Source: Bacillota bacterium
Lineage (GTDB): Bacteria; Bacillota; Clostridia; Oscillospirales; Ruminococcaceae
DNA: 64,000 nt
NCBI GenBank assembly: GCA_023443315.1
Contig: JAEZVA010000071.1
Span: 8,753-72,752, forward strand
Reading direction: 5' to 3'
Shown: one piece after another, positions 9,904 to 19,087 of the stretch
How the letters are laid out: every line of letters begins with the position of its first letter
How positions within the stretch are numbered: position 1 is the stretch's first letter
Notes under the pieces: generated by a model
The model's database searches: none
What the model was told of the DNA's origin: nothing
Seen by the model: only the letters and a program-made list of their open reading frames with translations
Made by a program: the position numbers and the translations under genes

Positions 9904-10188
9904 ATGATTAAAATCAGTATGCAGTTTTTTGCGCATAAAAAGGGAATGGGTTCGACCAAGAACGGCCGTGACTCCGAGTCTAAGCGTCTTGGCGTAAAGC
10001 GTGCAGACGGTCAATTTGTACTTGCGGGCAACATCCTTGTTCGCCAGCGCGGTACCCATATCCATCCCGGCGAGAACGTGGGCATCGGCTCTGACGACAC
10101 CCTGTTCGCGAAAGCCAACGGCAAAGTGAAGTTTGAGCGTATGGGCAAAGACCGCAAGAAGGTTAGCGTATACGCAGTCGAGCAATAA
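9904..10188 (+). CDS. rpmA: 50S ribosomal protein L27, with Prp-cleavable N-terminal extension
   Basis: Starting at ATG 9904 the product is 94 residues and begins [19 protein letters not shown]. The nine residues ending QFF match the extension removed by Prp before the mature Ala start; the mature N-terminus reaches the peptidyl-transferase centre. A possible start at ATG 9892 abuts AGGAAAGG and would add four residues; the longer frame from GTG 9820 has no support. Followed by a strong terminator at 10251-10282. Confidence 0.95.
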   Translation: MIKISMQFFAHKKGMGSTKNGRDSESKRLGVKRADGQFVLAGNILVRQRGTHIHPGENVGIGSDDTLFAKANGKVKFERMGKDRKKVSVYAVEQ

Positions 10189-10250
10189 TCTGCAGCGCTA
10201 TGGTTTTTGTGCGTCTCGGCTTTTGTCGGGATGCCTGTGTTTGATCTGCA

Positions 10251-10282
10251 AAAATCCCGAGCCGCATCGCTCGGGATTTTTT
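10251..10282 (+). terminator. Intrinsic terminator after rpmA
   Basis: AAAATCCCGAGC pairs with GCTCGGGATTTT around a CGCATC loop and ends in a T-run. It closes the rplU-prp-rpmA unit and separates it from obg. Confidence 0.85.
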
Positions 10283-10343
10283 GACTGTTTCGCCCGATTG
10301 GTCTTTTTTGTATCACGGGAGGGGCATACTTTAAGTATATCGC

Positions 10344-11734
<1,391 letters not shown>

Positions 11735-11767
11735 GTGGAACCAGCCCGCTGTTTAAGAAACGGAGGA

Positions 11768-12188
11768 ATGCAACACGCGACTTGAACTTGAAGAGAACGC
11801 AAACCCCAAACTGAAAAGCCCGCTGGCGCTTGCCTTTTTGGGCGATGCCGTGTTTGAGCTGATGGTGCGCGAGTACCTTTCCCGTCAAGGGAATATGCCT
11901 GCCCATACCCTGCATGTCAAGGCGGTGACGATGGTTCGCTGCTCTGCGCAGGCAAAGGCGGCGGGGCTGATTGCACCACTTTTGACCGAGGAAGAGACCG
12001 CAATCTACAAGCGCGGGCGCAATGCCAACAGCACCACCGTGCCAAAGAACGCAACCCCTGCGGACTACCGCGCTGCAACGGGGCTGGAGGCACTGTTTGG
12101 TTATCTCCACCTCAAGGGCGAGCACGAGCGCATTCAAACCTTGTTTGAAATGATCTGCGCGCAGCTTTTTGAGCCAGAGCAGGCATAA
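11768..12188 (+). CDS. mrnC: Mini-ribonuclease 3, disrupted or non-canonical start
   Basis: Small RNase III-like enzyme lacking the dsRNA-binding domain, which matures 23S rRNA in Firmicutes. The motifs LGDAVFELMVREYL and GLEALFGYLHL carry the catalytic acidic residues. The conserved protein frame is open back to a stop at 11754-11756 but has no ATG, GTG or TTG before TTG 11838, which would delete the conserved start. GGAGG (11762-11766) is followed by ATG 11768, which is in another frame and stops after five codons. Removing one C at 11771 would give a normal start, MNTRLELEE, in the right frame. So either a one-base insertion or sequence error is present, or translation starts at a near-cognate codon such as ACG 11775. 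Confidence 0.8.
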
Positions 12189-12191
12189 CAA

Positions 12192-12221
12192 TACTCCCTC
12201 TGCGCAATCAGGGGGAGTTTT
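12192..12221 (+). terminator. Terminator after Mini-III
   Basis: ACTCCC at 12192-12197 pairs with GGGAGT at 12213-12218, followed by TTTT. It ends the obg-mrnC unit. Confidence 0.6.
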
Positions 12222-12247
12222 CGCGTTAACCAATTTTAGTAAAGGGA

Positions 12248-12276
12248 TAGACAAAATCTGCAAAATACTATATAAT
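12248..12276 (+). promoter_or_regulatory. Promoter of the TIM-barrel isomerase gene
   Basis: TAGACA at 12248-12253, a 17-nt spacer and a perfect TATAAT at 12271-12276, about 90 nt before the start at 12366. Confidence 0.7.
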
Positions 12277-12365
12277 GGAATTAAAACAGACACAACCCGG
12301 CAAATATCGCTATATATTGATGCGCTAATTACAACCGGATGTAGAATCGATGAGAGAGGAACACC

Positions 12366-13178
12366 ATGGAGTTTGGATTATCCACCGCTTGCCTGTACCC
12401 GCAGGTCACTGAAACAACACTGGCGTATTACTGCAAGAGACAGCTTAAGGCTTGCGAGGTGTTCATTAACACCTACTCGGAGCTTGCGCCCGGGTATATC
12501 GATACCCTCCGCAGGATGTGCAACGACGCAGGTGTGCAGGTGGTATCCATTCATCCGTTTACCAGCGGCTTTGAGCCGTTTATGATGTTTACCGATTACG
12601 AGCGTCGTTTCGAGGACTTTCTAGAGCTGCACAGGCTGTATTTTGAGGCCTGCGCAAGCCTTGGCGCAACGGTGTTTGTTCTGCACGGCGACCGAAGTGA
12701 AAGCCAGTGCCCCGACGAGCGATACTTTGAGCGCTATCGTCGCCTGTATGAACTGGGCAAACGCTACGGGGTAAGGGTTGCGCAAGAAAACGTGGTGCGC
12801 TGCCGCTCGCACTCAGCCGAGTTTATTCAAACCATGCGCCGTGCACTGGGGGATGAAGTAAGCTTTGTGCTCGATATCAAACAGGCGGTGCGTGCGCAGC
12901 AGGATGTGTATGCGATGGTAAAAGCGATGGGTGAACGCCTTGTTCATCTGCATCTGAGCGATCACAGCGAGCGTGGAGACTGTCTGCCGGTAGGTATGGG
13001 CACGCTGAATATCAGCAAGCTGTTTTCGGCCTTGGACAAGGTCGGTTTTGACGGCAGTGTAATCCTTGAGCTGTATCGAGAGAACTTTAACGAGGCAGAC
13101 GAGCTATTTGCTTCACTATCCGCCCTGAAAGCGATTGTGCAATCAGCCAAAGGAAACGGGATAATCCGACAAGGATAA
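12366..13178 (+). CDS. Sugar phosphate isomerase/epimerase family TIM-barrel protein
   Basis: A 270-residue protein of the xylose-isomerase-like TIM barrel superfamily, also called AP-endonuclease family 2. Typical elements are VFVLHGDR on an inner strand, VAQENVV (metal-binding Glu), FVLDIKQA, LVHLHLSDH and a late VILELYREN. These positions fit the divalent-metal ligands of the fold. The substrate cannot be told. The gene stands alone behind its own promoter and GAGAGGA, so context gives no pathway. Endonuclease IV activity is less likely because the nine-ligand zinc pattern is not obvious. Confidence 0.75.
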   Translation: MEFGLSTACLYPQVTETTLAYYCKRQLKACEVFINTYSELAPGYIDTLRRMCNDAGVQVVSIHPFTSGFEPFMMFTDYERRFEDFLELHRLYFEACASLGATVFVLHGDRSESQCPDERYFERYRRLYELGKRYGVRVAQENVVRCRSHSAEFIQTMRRALGDEVSFVLDIKQAVRAQQDVYAMVKAMGERLVHLHLSDHSERGDCLPVGMGTLNISKLFSALDKVGFDGSVILELYRENFNEADELFASLSALKAIVQSAKGNGIIRQG

Positions 13179-13275
13179 ACCCGCAAATTAACATAACAAC
13201 AAAGATTCGCGCATTTGCGTTGTAATTGGGCATCTAATATGTCGAACAATAACGTATCATGTGCTATGAATTTTC

Positions 13276-13322
13276 TTCCAATAACTCCGTATTTTTTGTA
13301 CAATTATGTTGTTTCGCGAAAC
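13276..13322 (+). promoter_or_regulatory. Promoter and perfect palindrome upstream of the 102-residue protein gene
   Basis: TTCCAA (13276-13281), 17 nt and TACAAT (13299-13304) form a possible promoter. Just downstream lies GTTTCGCGAAAC (13311-13322), a perfect 12-bp palindrome in the predicted transcription start region, suited to be a repressor site. Confidence 0.45.
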
Positions 13323-13353
13323 AAGGAGTGCAAATTTGGAAGGAGAATAAAAA

Positions 13354-13662
13354 GTGCAAGGAACAGTATATCTGGACAAGCTAGACACAGAACTGGTGGA
13401 GGACATGCGCCTGATCTATGAGATTGTTGAAACACGAATTGACCCAGCTGTTGCCGAGCTGGGAGACGGGACACTCACTACATACGGCGTATCGGTTACA
13501 AAGCTTTACGAACAGCAGACGGAGAATGCGACGGTTATAGACATCTCTACTGACCTTCGGGTGGTGCAACGCCTGATTGCAGCGCTTCGCCGTGGCACGG
13601 TTACCCCAGTGGCGGTGCCGGACGTCATAGACGACTTCATGGCACTGTTGTTTTGGGAGTAG
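13354..13662 (+). CDS. Small conserved protein, possibly DUF6514 family
   Basis: A 102-residue acidic protein from GTG 13354, with GGAAGGAGA 8 nt ahead. It has no signal peptide or membrane segment. The pattern TTYGVSVTK, then DISTDLRVVQRLIAALRRG, then VIDDFMALLF resembles short clostridial proteins annotated DUF6514; this is from memory and not certain. Function unknown. It is monocistronic, followed by the nrdR promoter region. Confidence 0.6.
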   Translation: MQGTVYLDKLDTELVEDMRLIYEIVETRIDPAVAELGDGTLTTYGVSVTKLYEQQTENATVIDISTDLRVVQRLIAALRRGTVTPVAVPDVIDDFMALLFWE

Positions 13663-13707
13663 CGTATTCGGTTTTGCTTTATGCTCCAGGGCAATTGCAT
13701 TTTATTG

Positions 13708-13736
13708 TTGTATTGCCATTTCGCTCATGATATGAT
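13708..13736 (+). promoter_or_regulatory. Possible promoter of nrdR
   Basis: TTGTAT (13708-13713), a 17-nt spacer and TATGAT (13731-13736). About 215 nt of leader would precede nrdR. I see no paired NrdR boxes here. Confidence 0.4.
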
Positions 13737-13951
13737 AGATAAAACGGCTCGCGGTTGTGTTTTTGTTAATGACCGTTCTTTAACTATTTTGCGATTACAA
13801 GGCGTATAAAAATTAAGTCAAATGCTTTGATGTATGGGTTTTGACGCATATTTTTATCTGCGCTTTTATCGGAGGATAGCATAAACACGCAGGCCAAGAC
13901 CGATGGCATTAAAACCTCGGCATCGGCGAAACAATATGGAGGGTAGACAAC

Positions 13952-14410
13952 ATGAGGTGTCCTTTTTGCCTGTACGAAGAAAGTAAGGTAATCGATTCTC
14001 GCCCCACCGATGAAGGAAAGAGCATCCGCCGAAGACGAGAATGCTTAAAGTGTGGCAAGCGGTTTACCACCTATGAGATTGTGGAAACTCTTCCGCTCAT
14101 TGTAATAAAGCGAGACAAGTCGCGTGAGCCGTTTGATCGTGACAAACTGATCAACAGCTTTTTGCGCGCATGCGAAAAGCGCACCGTTTCAATCGACATG
14201 ATCGAGACCGCGGTTAATGACATCGAGTCCGCATTGCAGAACTCCTTGGATAGAGAGGTTACCACCGAGCGTATCGGCGAGCTTGCGATGGAAAAGCTTC
14301 GCACCGTGGACGAAGTGGCGTATGTGCGGTTTGCCTCTGTATATCGACAGTTTGGCGACCTCACAACCTTTATGAACGAGCTCAAGGCGATGATGGAACG
14401 AGAAAAGTAA
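13952..14410 (+). CDS. nrdR: Transcriptional repressor NrdR
   Basis: A 152-residue regulator of ribonucleotide reductase genes. The N-terminus MRCPFC, with a second CxxC in [11 protein letters not shown], forms the zinc ribbon. An ATP-cone domain follows ([16 protein letters not shown]), sensing ATP/dATP. Length and start are typical; ATGGAGGG precedes ATG 13952. No ribonucleotide reductase gene is in the window. Confidence 0.95.
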   Translation: MRCPFCLYEESKVIDSRPTDEGKSIRRRRECLKCGKRFTTYEIVETLPLIVIKRDKSREPFDRDKLINSFLRACEKRTVSIDMIETAVNDIESALQNSLDREVTTERIGELAMEKLRTVDEVAYVRFASVYRQFGDLTTFMNELKAMMEREK

Positions 14411-14421
14411 AAAGAAATAGT

Positions 14422-14455
14422 AAAAGGCTTCCGTTTATTACGGGAGCCTTTTTTC
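14422..14455. terminator. Bidirectional terminator between nrdR and the DUF4363 gene
   Basis: AAAAGGCTTCCG pairs with CGGGAGCCTTTTTT around a TTTATTA loop. T-runs on both strands suit both the + strand nrdR and the convergent minus-strand pair. Confidence 0.8.
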
Positions 14456-14482
14456 GTTGTGCTATAAGACATTACGCTGCGT

Positions 14483-14863
14483 CTAAAAAACGCTTCGCAG
14501 TTTGGGTTGCTCGCTATCCCATAGGGAGCTTATCCTCTCGCGGATTCGTGACAGCTCCGCAAGGATTTCGGCGTCCTCCTCATACATAATATACGGGGAA
14601 AGCTTCGCGATTGATTCGCTCATCTCGTCGAGCTGATGCCTGCGAAAAAACAACGCCAAGGTGCTATGCGTGTTGCCCCAGTAGTTAACCAGCTCCCGGC
14701 TTTTATTGTACGCGGTGTTGTAATCACCGCTCGTATACGCGGCGTTAATCTCATCTGTCAGCATAAACATCGTATCGCGTGTATCGGTAAGAAACCAAAG
14801 CGAATGCCCCGCCATGACGCAGACACCGACAAGGAGAGCTAAGGCGATAATCAATCGTTTCAT
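14483..14863 (-). CDS. DUF4363 family protein
   Basis: A 126-residue protein with one N-terminal membrane anchor (residues 1-25) and a helical, charged extracytoplasmic part. Such DUF4363 proteins are found beside DUF421 membrane proteins in Clostridia. Here the two genes overlap by 4 nt (ATGA), implying translational coupling and joint function. The role is unknown. Confidence 0.75.
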   Translation of the reverse strand: MKRLIIALALLVGVCVMAGHSLWFLTDTRDTMFMLTDEINAAYTSGDYNTAYNKSRELVNYWGNTHSTLALFFRRHQLDEMSESIAKLSPYIMYEEDAEILAELSRIRERISSLWDSEQPKLRSVF

Positions 14864-15540
14864 GCCGATCCCCTTTGTTTTTGCACAATATAAACGGACT
14901 GCGCGGAGTCAAGCGTCATAATAAAGATATCCGAAACACTGAGCTTTTTGCCTGCCAAGACCTGCTCAATCCATGTCTGATTCACTCCGCAAAGTTCCAT
15001 ACCGCCCTCCAGAAAATTGCCGTCGCTAATAACCAAAACTGGGGGTGACGAATTATCAACGGTTAAACCCAGCTGCTGGGGGGTAACAGCCTCCAGCTCA
15101 GTTTTCTTGAATACCGAAACGACCCCGCTGGTTTCTACTATGGCAAGCTGAACATCCTGCAACGCGAAGATGCTTTTTGCGCGAAGCTCCTCCATCAGGT
15201 CGTCCACCGAAAACCGAAGTTCTCGCAGTGCTTTTTGGTCTATCACGCCGTTTTGTATAACGATCTTTGCGTTGCCGGATATAAATTTGCGAAATCGAAT
15301 GCTTTTTAAAGAGATAACCGAGATGAGAATTTCAAACGAAACAAGGGTTAAAATTGGCACAGCACCGGCCATGAGCGGAATGCCCGTATCTTCAATGGGC
15401 AAAGAGGCAATATTAGAGATAAGGATGGTAATAACAAGCTCGCTTGGCTGCAACTCGCCAAGCTGACGCTTGCCCATCAGCCGCAGTGAGAAGATGATGA
15501 GTATGTAGAGCAATATGGTTCTAAAAAATACGACAAACAT
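14860..15540 (-). CDS. DUF421 (YetF-like) membrane protein
   Basis: A 226-residue protein with three hydrophobic N-terminal segments, including RLMGKRQLGELQPSELVITI, which is the DUF421 hallmark, and a soluble C-terminal pair of small alpha/beta repeats. Homologues in Bacillus (YetF, YdfS, YrbG) are membrane proteins, some linked to spores. The longer frame starts at 15645, but GGAGGG just upstream of ATG 15540 fixes the start. First gene of a minus-strand pair with the DUF4363 gene. Confidence 0.85.
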   Translation of the reverse strand: MFVVFFRTILLYILIIFSLRLMGKRQLGELQPSELVITILISNIASLPIEDTGIPLMAGAVPILTLVSFEILISVISLKSIRFRKFISGNAKIVIQNGVIDQKALRELRFSVDDLMEELRAKSIFALQDVQLAIVETSGVVSVFKKTELEAVTPQQLGLTVDNSSPPVLVISDGNFLEGGMELCGVNQTWIEQVLAGKKLSVSDIFIMTLDSAQSVYIVQKQRGSA

Positions 15541-15920
15541 CTTAACCCTCCATCCGATAATGGGCGAGCATGAAAAATTCCTTCTAAAATATACCCGCAA
15601 TAAAAACAGTATCTGCTTTTTTGTCGCTTTTATTCGGCGATTCACTCCTGCCGCATAGCTCTAAGCAATCAAGCGGGTTTGCAATTGCCCTTGCGCGGCG
15701 GTAGGAATGCTGTGCGCTGCTCACAATTGTGACTGAGCAAATATGGTTGCCTACATTTTATTGCGACTGGCTGCGGCACATCACTGTAAAAACAGTTTAA
15801 GCAACTAAGTGGTGAAAGAAGGAGTAGTTGCTATCCATTGATTGCACAAAGGTGAATTGACATTATGGTAAGAATCAACAAAAACTAGCGTCGTGTGTTG
15901 TATATGTTCTGATAAAAACA
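15541..15920. other. Intergenic region between divergent DUF421 and adhE
   Basis: No convincing gene is seen. It contains the ribosome binding site of the DUF421 gene and a perfect 12-bp palindrome TCACAATTGTGA at 15721-15732. The remainder is AT-rich leader sequence before the adhE control region. Confidence 0.5.
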
Positions 15921-15938
15921 CTGTTAAATTATTAACAA
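15921..15938 (+). promoter_or_regulatory. Rex-type operator of adhE
   Basis: CTGTTAA-ATTA-TTAACAA matches the Rex consensus TTGTTAA-N4-TTAACAA at every defined position but the first. It sits 7 nt upstream of the -35 element of adhE. Rex is a redox sensor that leaves DNA when NADH is high, and adhE is a classical Rex target in Clostridia. Confidence 0.8.
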
Positions 15939-15945
15939 TATTCTA

Positions 15946-15974
15946 TTGACATTGATATATTTTTAACATAATAT
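15946..15974 (+). promoter_or_regulatory. Promoter of adhE
   Basis: TTGACA (15946-15951), a 17-nt spacer and TAATAT (15969-15974), with a strong AAGGGAGGA ribosome binding site before the start at 16047. Confidence 0.8.
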
Positions 15975-16046
15975 AATAACAGGAGATCCTTTTTATCACA
16001 CCACTGTAAGCACGACAACCGATTATTCTTTAAGGGAGGATTTATT

Positions 16047-18656
16047 ATGGCTGCCGTACAAAAAGAAAAACCCGAAACCGTAAAGATCGACGAAATGATT
16101 AACCATCTTGTAGAAAACGCACAGGAAGCACTCGCATCCTATATGAGTATGACGCAGGAACAGGTAGATAAGGCCGTTCATGAGATGGCGCTTGCGGGCA
16201 TGGAAGAACATATGCACCTTGCAAAGCTTGCCGTAGAAGAGACCGGCAGAGGCGTATATGAAGATAAGATTATCAAAAACATCTTTGCCACCGAATATAT
16301 CTGGCATTCAATAAAATATCAAAAAACAGTTGGTGTTGTGGACGACAACGATATGGAAGGATACGTCGAAGTTGCCGAGCCCGTGGGCGTTGTGGCAGGC
16401 GTTACGCCGGTGACAAACCCAACCTCCACCACACTGTTTAAGGCGCTAATCTGCGCAAAAACGAGGAATCCGATTATCTTCGCCTTCCACCCCTCGGCAC
16501 AGAAATGCTCGGCAGAGGCGGCACGCGTGGTGCGGGACGCCGCAGTAAAGGCCGGCGCCCCTGAGCACTGCATCCAGTGGGTTGAGGTTCCGTCCATTGA
16601 GGCAACTGCACAGCTAATGAACCACCCCGGGGTATCGCTTATCCTTGCTACGGGCGGCTCGGGCATGGTTCGCTCGGCATACAGCGCAGGTAAGCCCGCA
16701 CTGGGCGTAGGCCCCGGCAACGTGCCGTGTTACATCGACAAAACAGCGGATGTCGAGCGCGCCTGCACCGACCTGATGCTGTCCAAGACCTTTGACAACG
16801 GCATGATCTGCGCTTCGGAGCAGGCGGTCATCGTCGATAAGGAGATTAAGCAGCGGTTTGAAGACTACATGAAGAAAAACGCCTGCTATTTCTTAAATGA
16901 AGAAGAGACCAAAAAGGTCAGCGATTACGTCATAAACCCGCAAAAACAATCCTTGAACCCCGACGTAGTGGGCAAAACAGCTGCATGGATTGCAAAGCAG
17001 GCGGGTGTATCGGTGCCCGATAATACAAAGATTTTGCTCGCCCTGTTGCCCGATGTCGGTCCCGAGTATCCGCTCTCGCGCGAAAAGCTCTCGCCCGTAC
17101 TTGCCTACTTTGTTGTGAAAAACAAGGAGGAAGGGTTTGATAAGGCGCTCAAGATGCTCAAGCTCGGCGGGCTTGGTCACTCGGCGGTCATCCATTCCGG
17201 TGATGAAGCGGTCGTGCGCGAGTACGGCGAGGTGATGAAGGTCGGGCGTGTTATCGCAAACTCCCCGTCCTCGCAGGGCGCCATCGGCGATATCTACAAC
17301 ACCAACACCCCGTCCCTTACGCTGGGATGCGGATCGTTTGGCAGAAACTCGACGACATCCAACGTATCCTCCGTCAATCTTATCAACAAAAAGCGTCTGG
17401 CAAAGAGGAGGGTGAACATGCAGTGGTTCAAGGTTCCGCCCAAGATCTACTTTGAAAACGATTCCATCCAGTACCTTGAGAAGATGCCCGACATCAGTCG
17501 CGCGTTCATCGTGACCGACCCGACCATGGTAAAGCTCGGGTATGTGGATAAGGTTTTGTACTACCTTAGAAAGCGTCAGGAGTACTGCCACAGCGAAATC
17601 TACTCGGACGTTGAGCCAGATCCGTCGGTAGAGACGATTATGAACGGCGTAGAGTCGATGAAGAACTTCCACCCCGATGTCATCATCGCGCTGGGCGGCG
17701 GCTCTGCCATCGATGCCGCAAAGGGCATGTGGCTGTTCTACGAGCACCCGGAGACATCGTTTGACGGTCTGCGCATGAAGTTCTTAGACATCCGCAAGAG
17801 AACCTTCTCCTACCCGCGTTTGGGAGCAAAGACACAGTTTGTTGCCGTGCCCACCACTTCGGGAACGGGCAGCGAGGTGACGGCGTTCTCGGTTATTACC
17901 GATAAGCAAAACGGCAACGTCAAATACCCGCTTGCCGACTACGAGCTGACGCCCGACGTGGCAATAATAGACCCGCAGTTTGTTATGACCGTACCAAAGG
18001 TCATCACTGCAGATACCGGCATGGACGTACTCACCCACGCCATTGAGGCGTATGTTTCGGTGCTTGCATCCGACTACACCGACGGTCTTGCCATGAAGGC
18101 GATTGAGCTGGTATTTAAATACCTGCCGCGTTCCTACGCAAACGGAGCGAGCGACCCCGAGGCAAAAGAGAAGATGCACAACGCGTCCTGCATCGCGGGC
18201 ATGGCGTTCACCAACGCATTCCTTGGTCTGAACCACTCGATGGCGCACAAGTTGGGCGGCGAATACCACATCGCGCACGGTCGCGCAAACGCAATTTTGC
18301 TGCCCCATATCATTGAGTACAACGCGCAGCTGCCCACGAAGTTTGCCACCTTCCCCAAATACGGCAAGTTTGTGGCAAACGAAAAGTACGCGGAGATTGC
18401 AAGATACCTCGGGCTGCCATCGGCAACCACCGAGGAAGGCGTCGCCAGCCTTGTTAAGGCGGTGCGCGACCTTGCCGCAAGCCTCGGCATACCCAAGAGC
18501 TTAAAGGAAGCCGGCATCGAAGAGAAAACCTTCTTTGCAAACCTTGCCCTCCTAGCTGACCGCGCGTTTGAGGATCAGTGCACCACAGCAAACCCCAGAT
18601 ACCCGCTCATCAGCGAGATTGAGGCGATCTACACCAAGGCATACTACGGCAAGTAA
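16047..18656 (+). CDS. adhE: Bifunctional acetaldehyde-CoA/alcohol dehydrogenase
   Basis: An 869-residue fusion turning acetyl-CoA into ethanol in two NADH-using steps and restoring NAD+ during fermentation. Residues 1-450 are the CoA-acylating aldehyde dehydrogenase, with the catalytic Cys in FDNGMICASEQAV. The second half is an iron-dependent alcohol dehydrogenase with GGGSAIDAAKGM for NAD and iron-ligand His residues in GLNHSMAHKLG and HIAHGRANA. Length is normal. Related proteins form long filaments (spirosomes). It is monocistronic between a Rex-type operator/promoter and a strong terminator. Confidence 0.96.
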   Translation: MAAVQKEKPETVKIDEMINHLVENAQEALASYMSMTQEQVDKAVHEMALAGMEEHMHLAKLAVEETGRGVYEDKIIKNIFATEYIWHSIKYQKTVGVVDDNDMEGYVEVAEPVGVVAGVTPVTNPTSTTLFKALICAKTRNPIIFAFHPSAQKCSAEAARVVRDAAVKAGAPEHCIQWVEVPSIEATAQLMNHPGVSLILATGGSGMVRSAYSAGKPALGVGPGNVPCYIDKTADVERACTDLMLSKTFDNGMICASEQAVIVDKEIKQRFEDYMKKNACYFLNEEETKKVSDYVINPQKQSLNPDVVGKTAAWIAKQAGVSVPDNTKILLALLPDVGPEYPLSREKLSPVLAYFVVKNKEEGFDKALKMLKLGGLGHSAVIHSGDEAVVREYGEVMKVGRVIANSPSSQGAIGDIYNTNTPSLTLGCGSFGRNSTTSNVSSVNLINKKRLAKRRVNMQWFKVPPKIYFENDSIQYLEKMPDISRAFIVTDPTMVKLGYVDKVLYYLRKRQEYCHSEIYSDVEPDPSVETIMNGVESMKNFHPDVIIALGGGSAIDAAKGMWLFYEHPETSFDGLRMKFLDIRKRTFSYPRLGAKTQFVAVPTTSGTGSEVTAFSVITDKQNGNVKYPLADYELTPDVAIIDPQFVMTVPKVITADTGMDVLTHAIEAYVSVLASDYTDGLAMKAIELVFKYLPRSYANGASDPEAKEKMHNASCIAGMAFTNAFLGLNHSMAHKLGGEYHIAHGRANAILLPHIIEYNAQLPTKFATFPKYGKFVANEKYAEIARYLGLPSATTEEGVASLVKAVRDLAASLGIPKSLKEAGIEEKTFFANLALLADRAFEDQCTTANPRYPLISEIEAIYTKAYYGK

Positions 18657-18682
18657 CAGGACTTCTTCTTCAATAAAAATAC

Positions 18683-18725
18683 AAAACGGCGGGAACCGAG
18701 CATTTGCTTCGGTTCCCGCCGTTTT
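18683..18725 (+). terminator. Terminator after adhE
   Basis: AAAACGGCGGGAACCGA pairs with TCGGTTCCCGCCGTTTT, forming a very stable hairpin with a T-rich end. Confidence 0.88.
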
Positions 18726-18881
18726 AGGTCATTCGTAGTAGATGCATACTAAGCAAAGGCAGCATTGGATTCCGTGGCAAAAACAGAAAGCACAACCCAC
18801 GGAGTATCATCCATCCCTCCTTTGTGGAAAACACAGATAACCCGTAGGACATATTTTACATATGCGACATAAGATAGCTGG

Positions 18882-18910
18882 TTGCAAAAATGGCAGGGAA
18901 AGGCTATAAT
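18882..18910 (+). promoter_or_regulatory. Promoter of the solute-binding lipoprotein gene
   Basis: TTGCAA (18882-18887), a 17-nt spacer and a perfect TATAAT (18905-18910). The rest of 18726-19087 shows no gene. Confidence 0.6.
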
Positions 18911-19087
18911 TAAATTCGTACGAAATTGACGTTACCTGCGGTGAATGTAGGTTAAAATGTATGTGTTTTAACTACAGAATAACGGCAGTCGGAGCATAAC
19001 CCCCTACTGCGAAAAATCCGCTCCGCTATGTTTTATGGCGTTTTGTGCCTTTTTGGCGCTTGGTGCCGCAAAGGAATGGTCACAAAC

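Noticed and set aside
16893..17747. Minus-strand open frame opposite adhE
   Set aside because: Antisense shadow inside a complete, conserved adhE gene; no ribosome binding site or family match.
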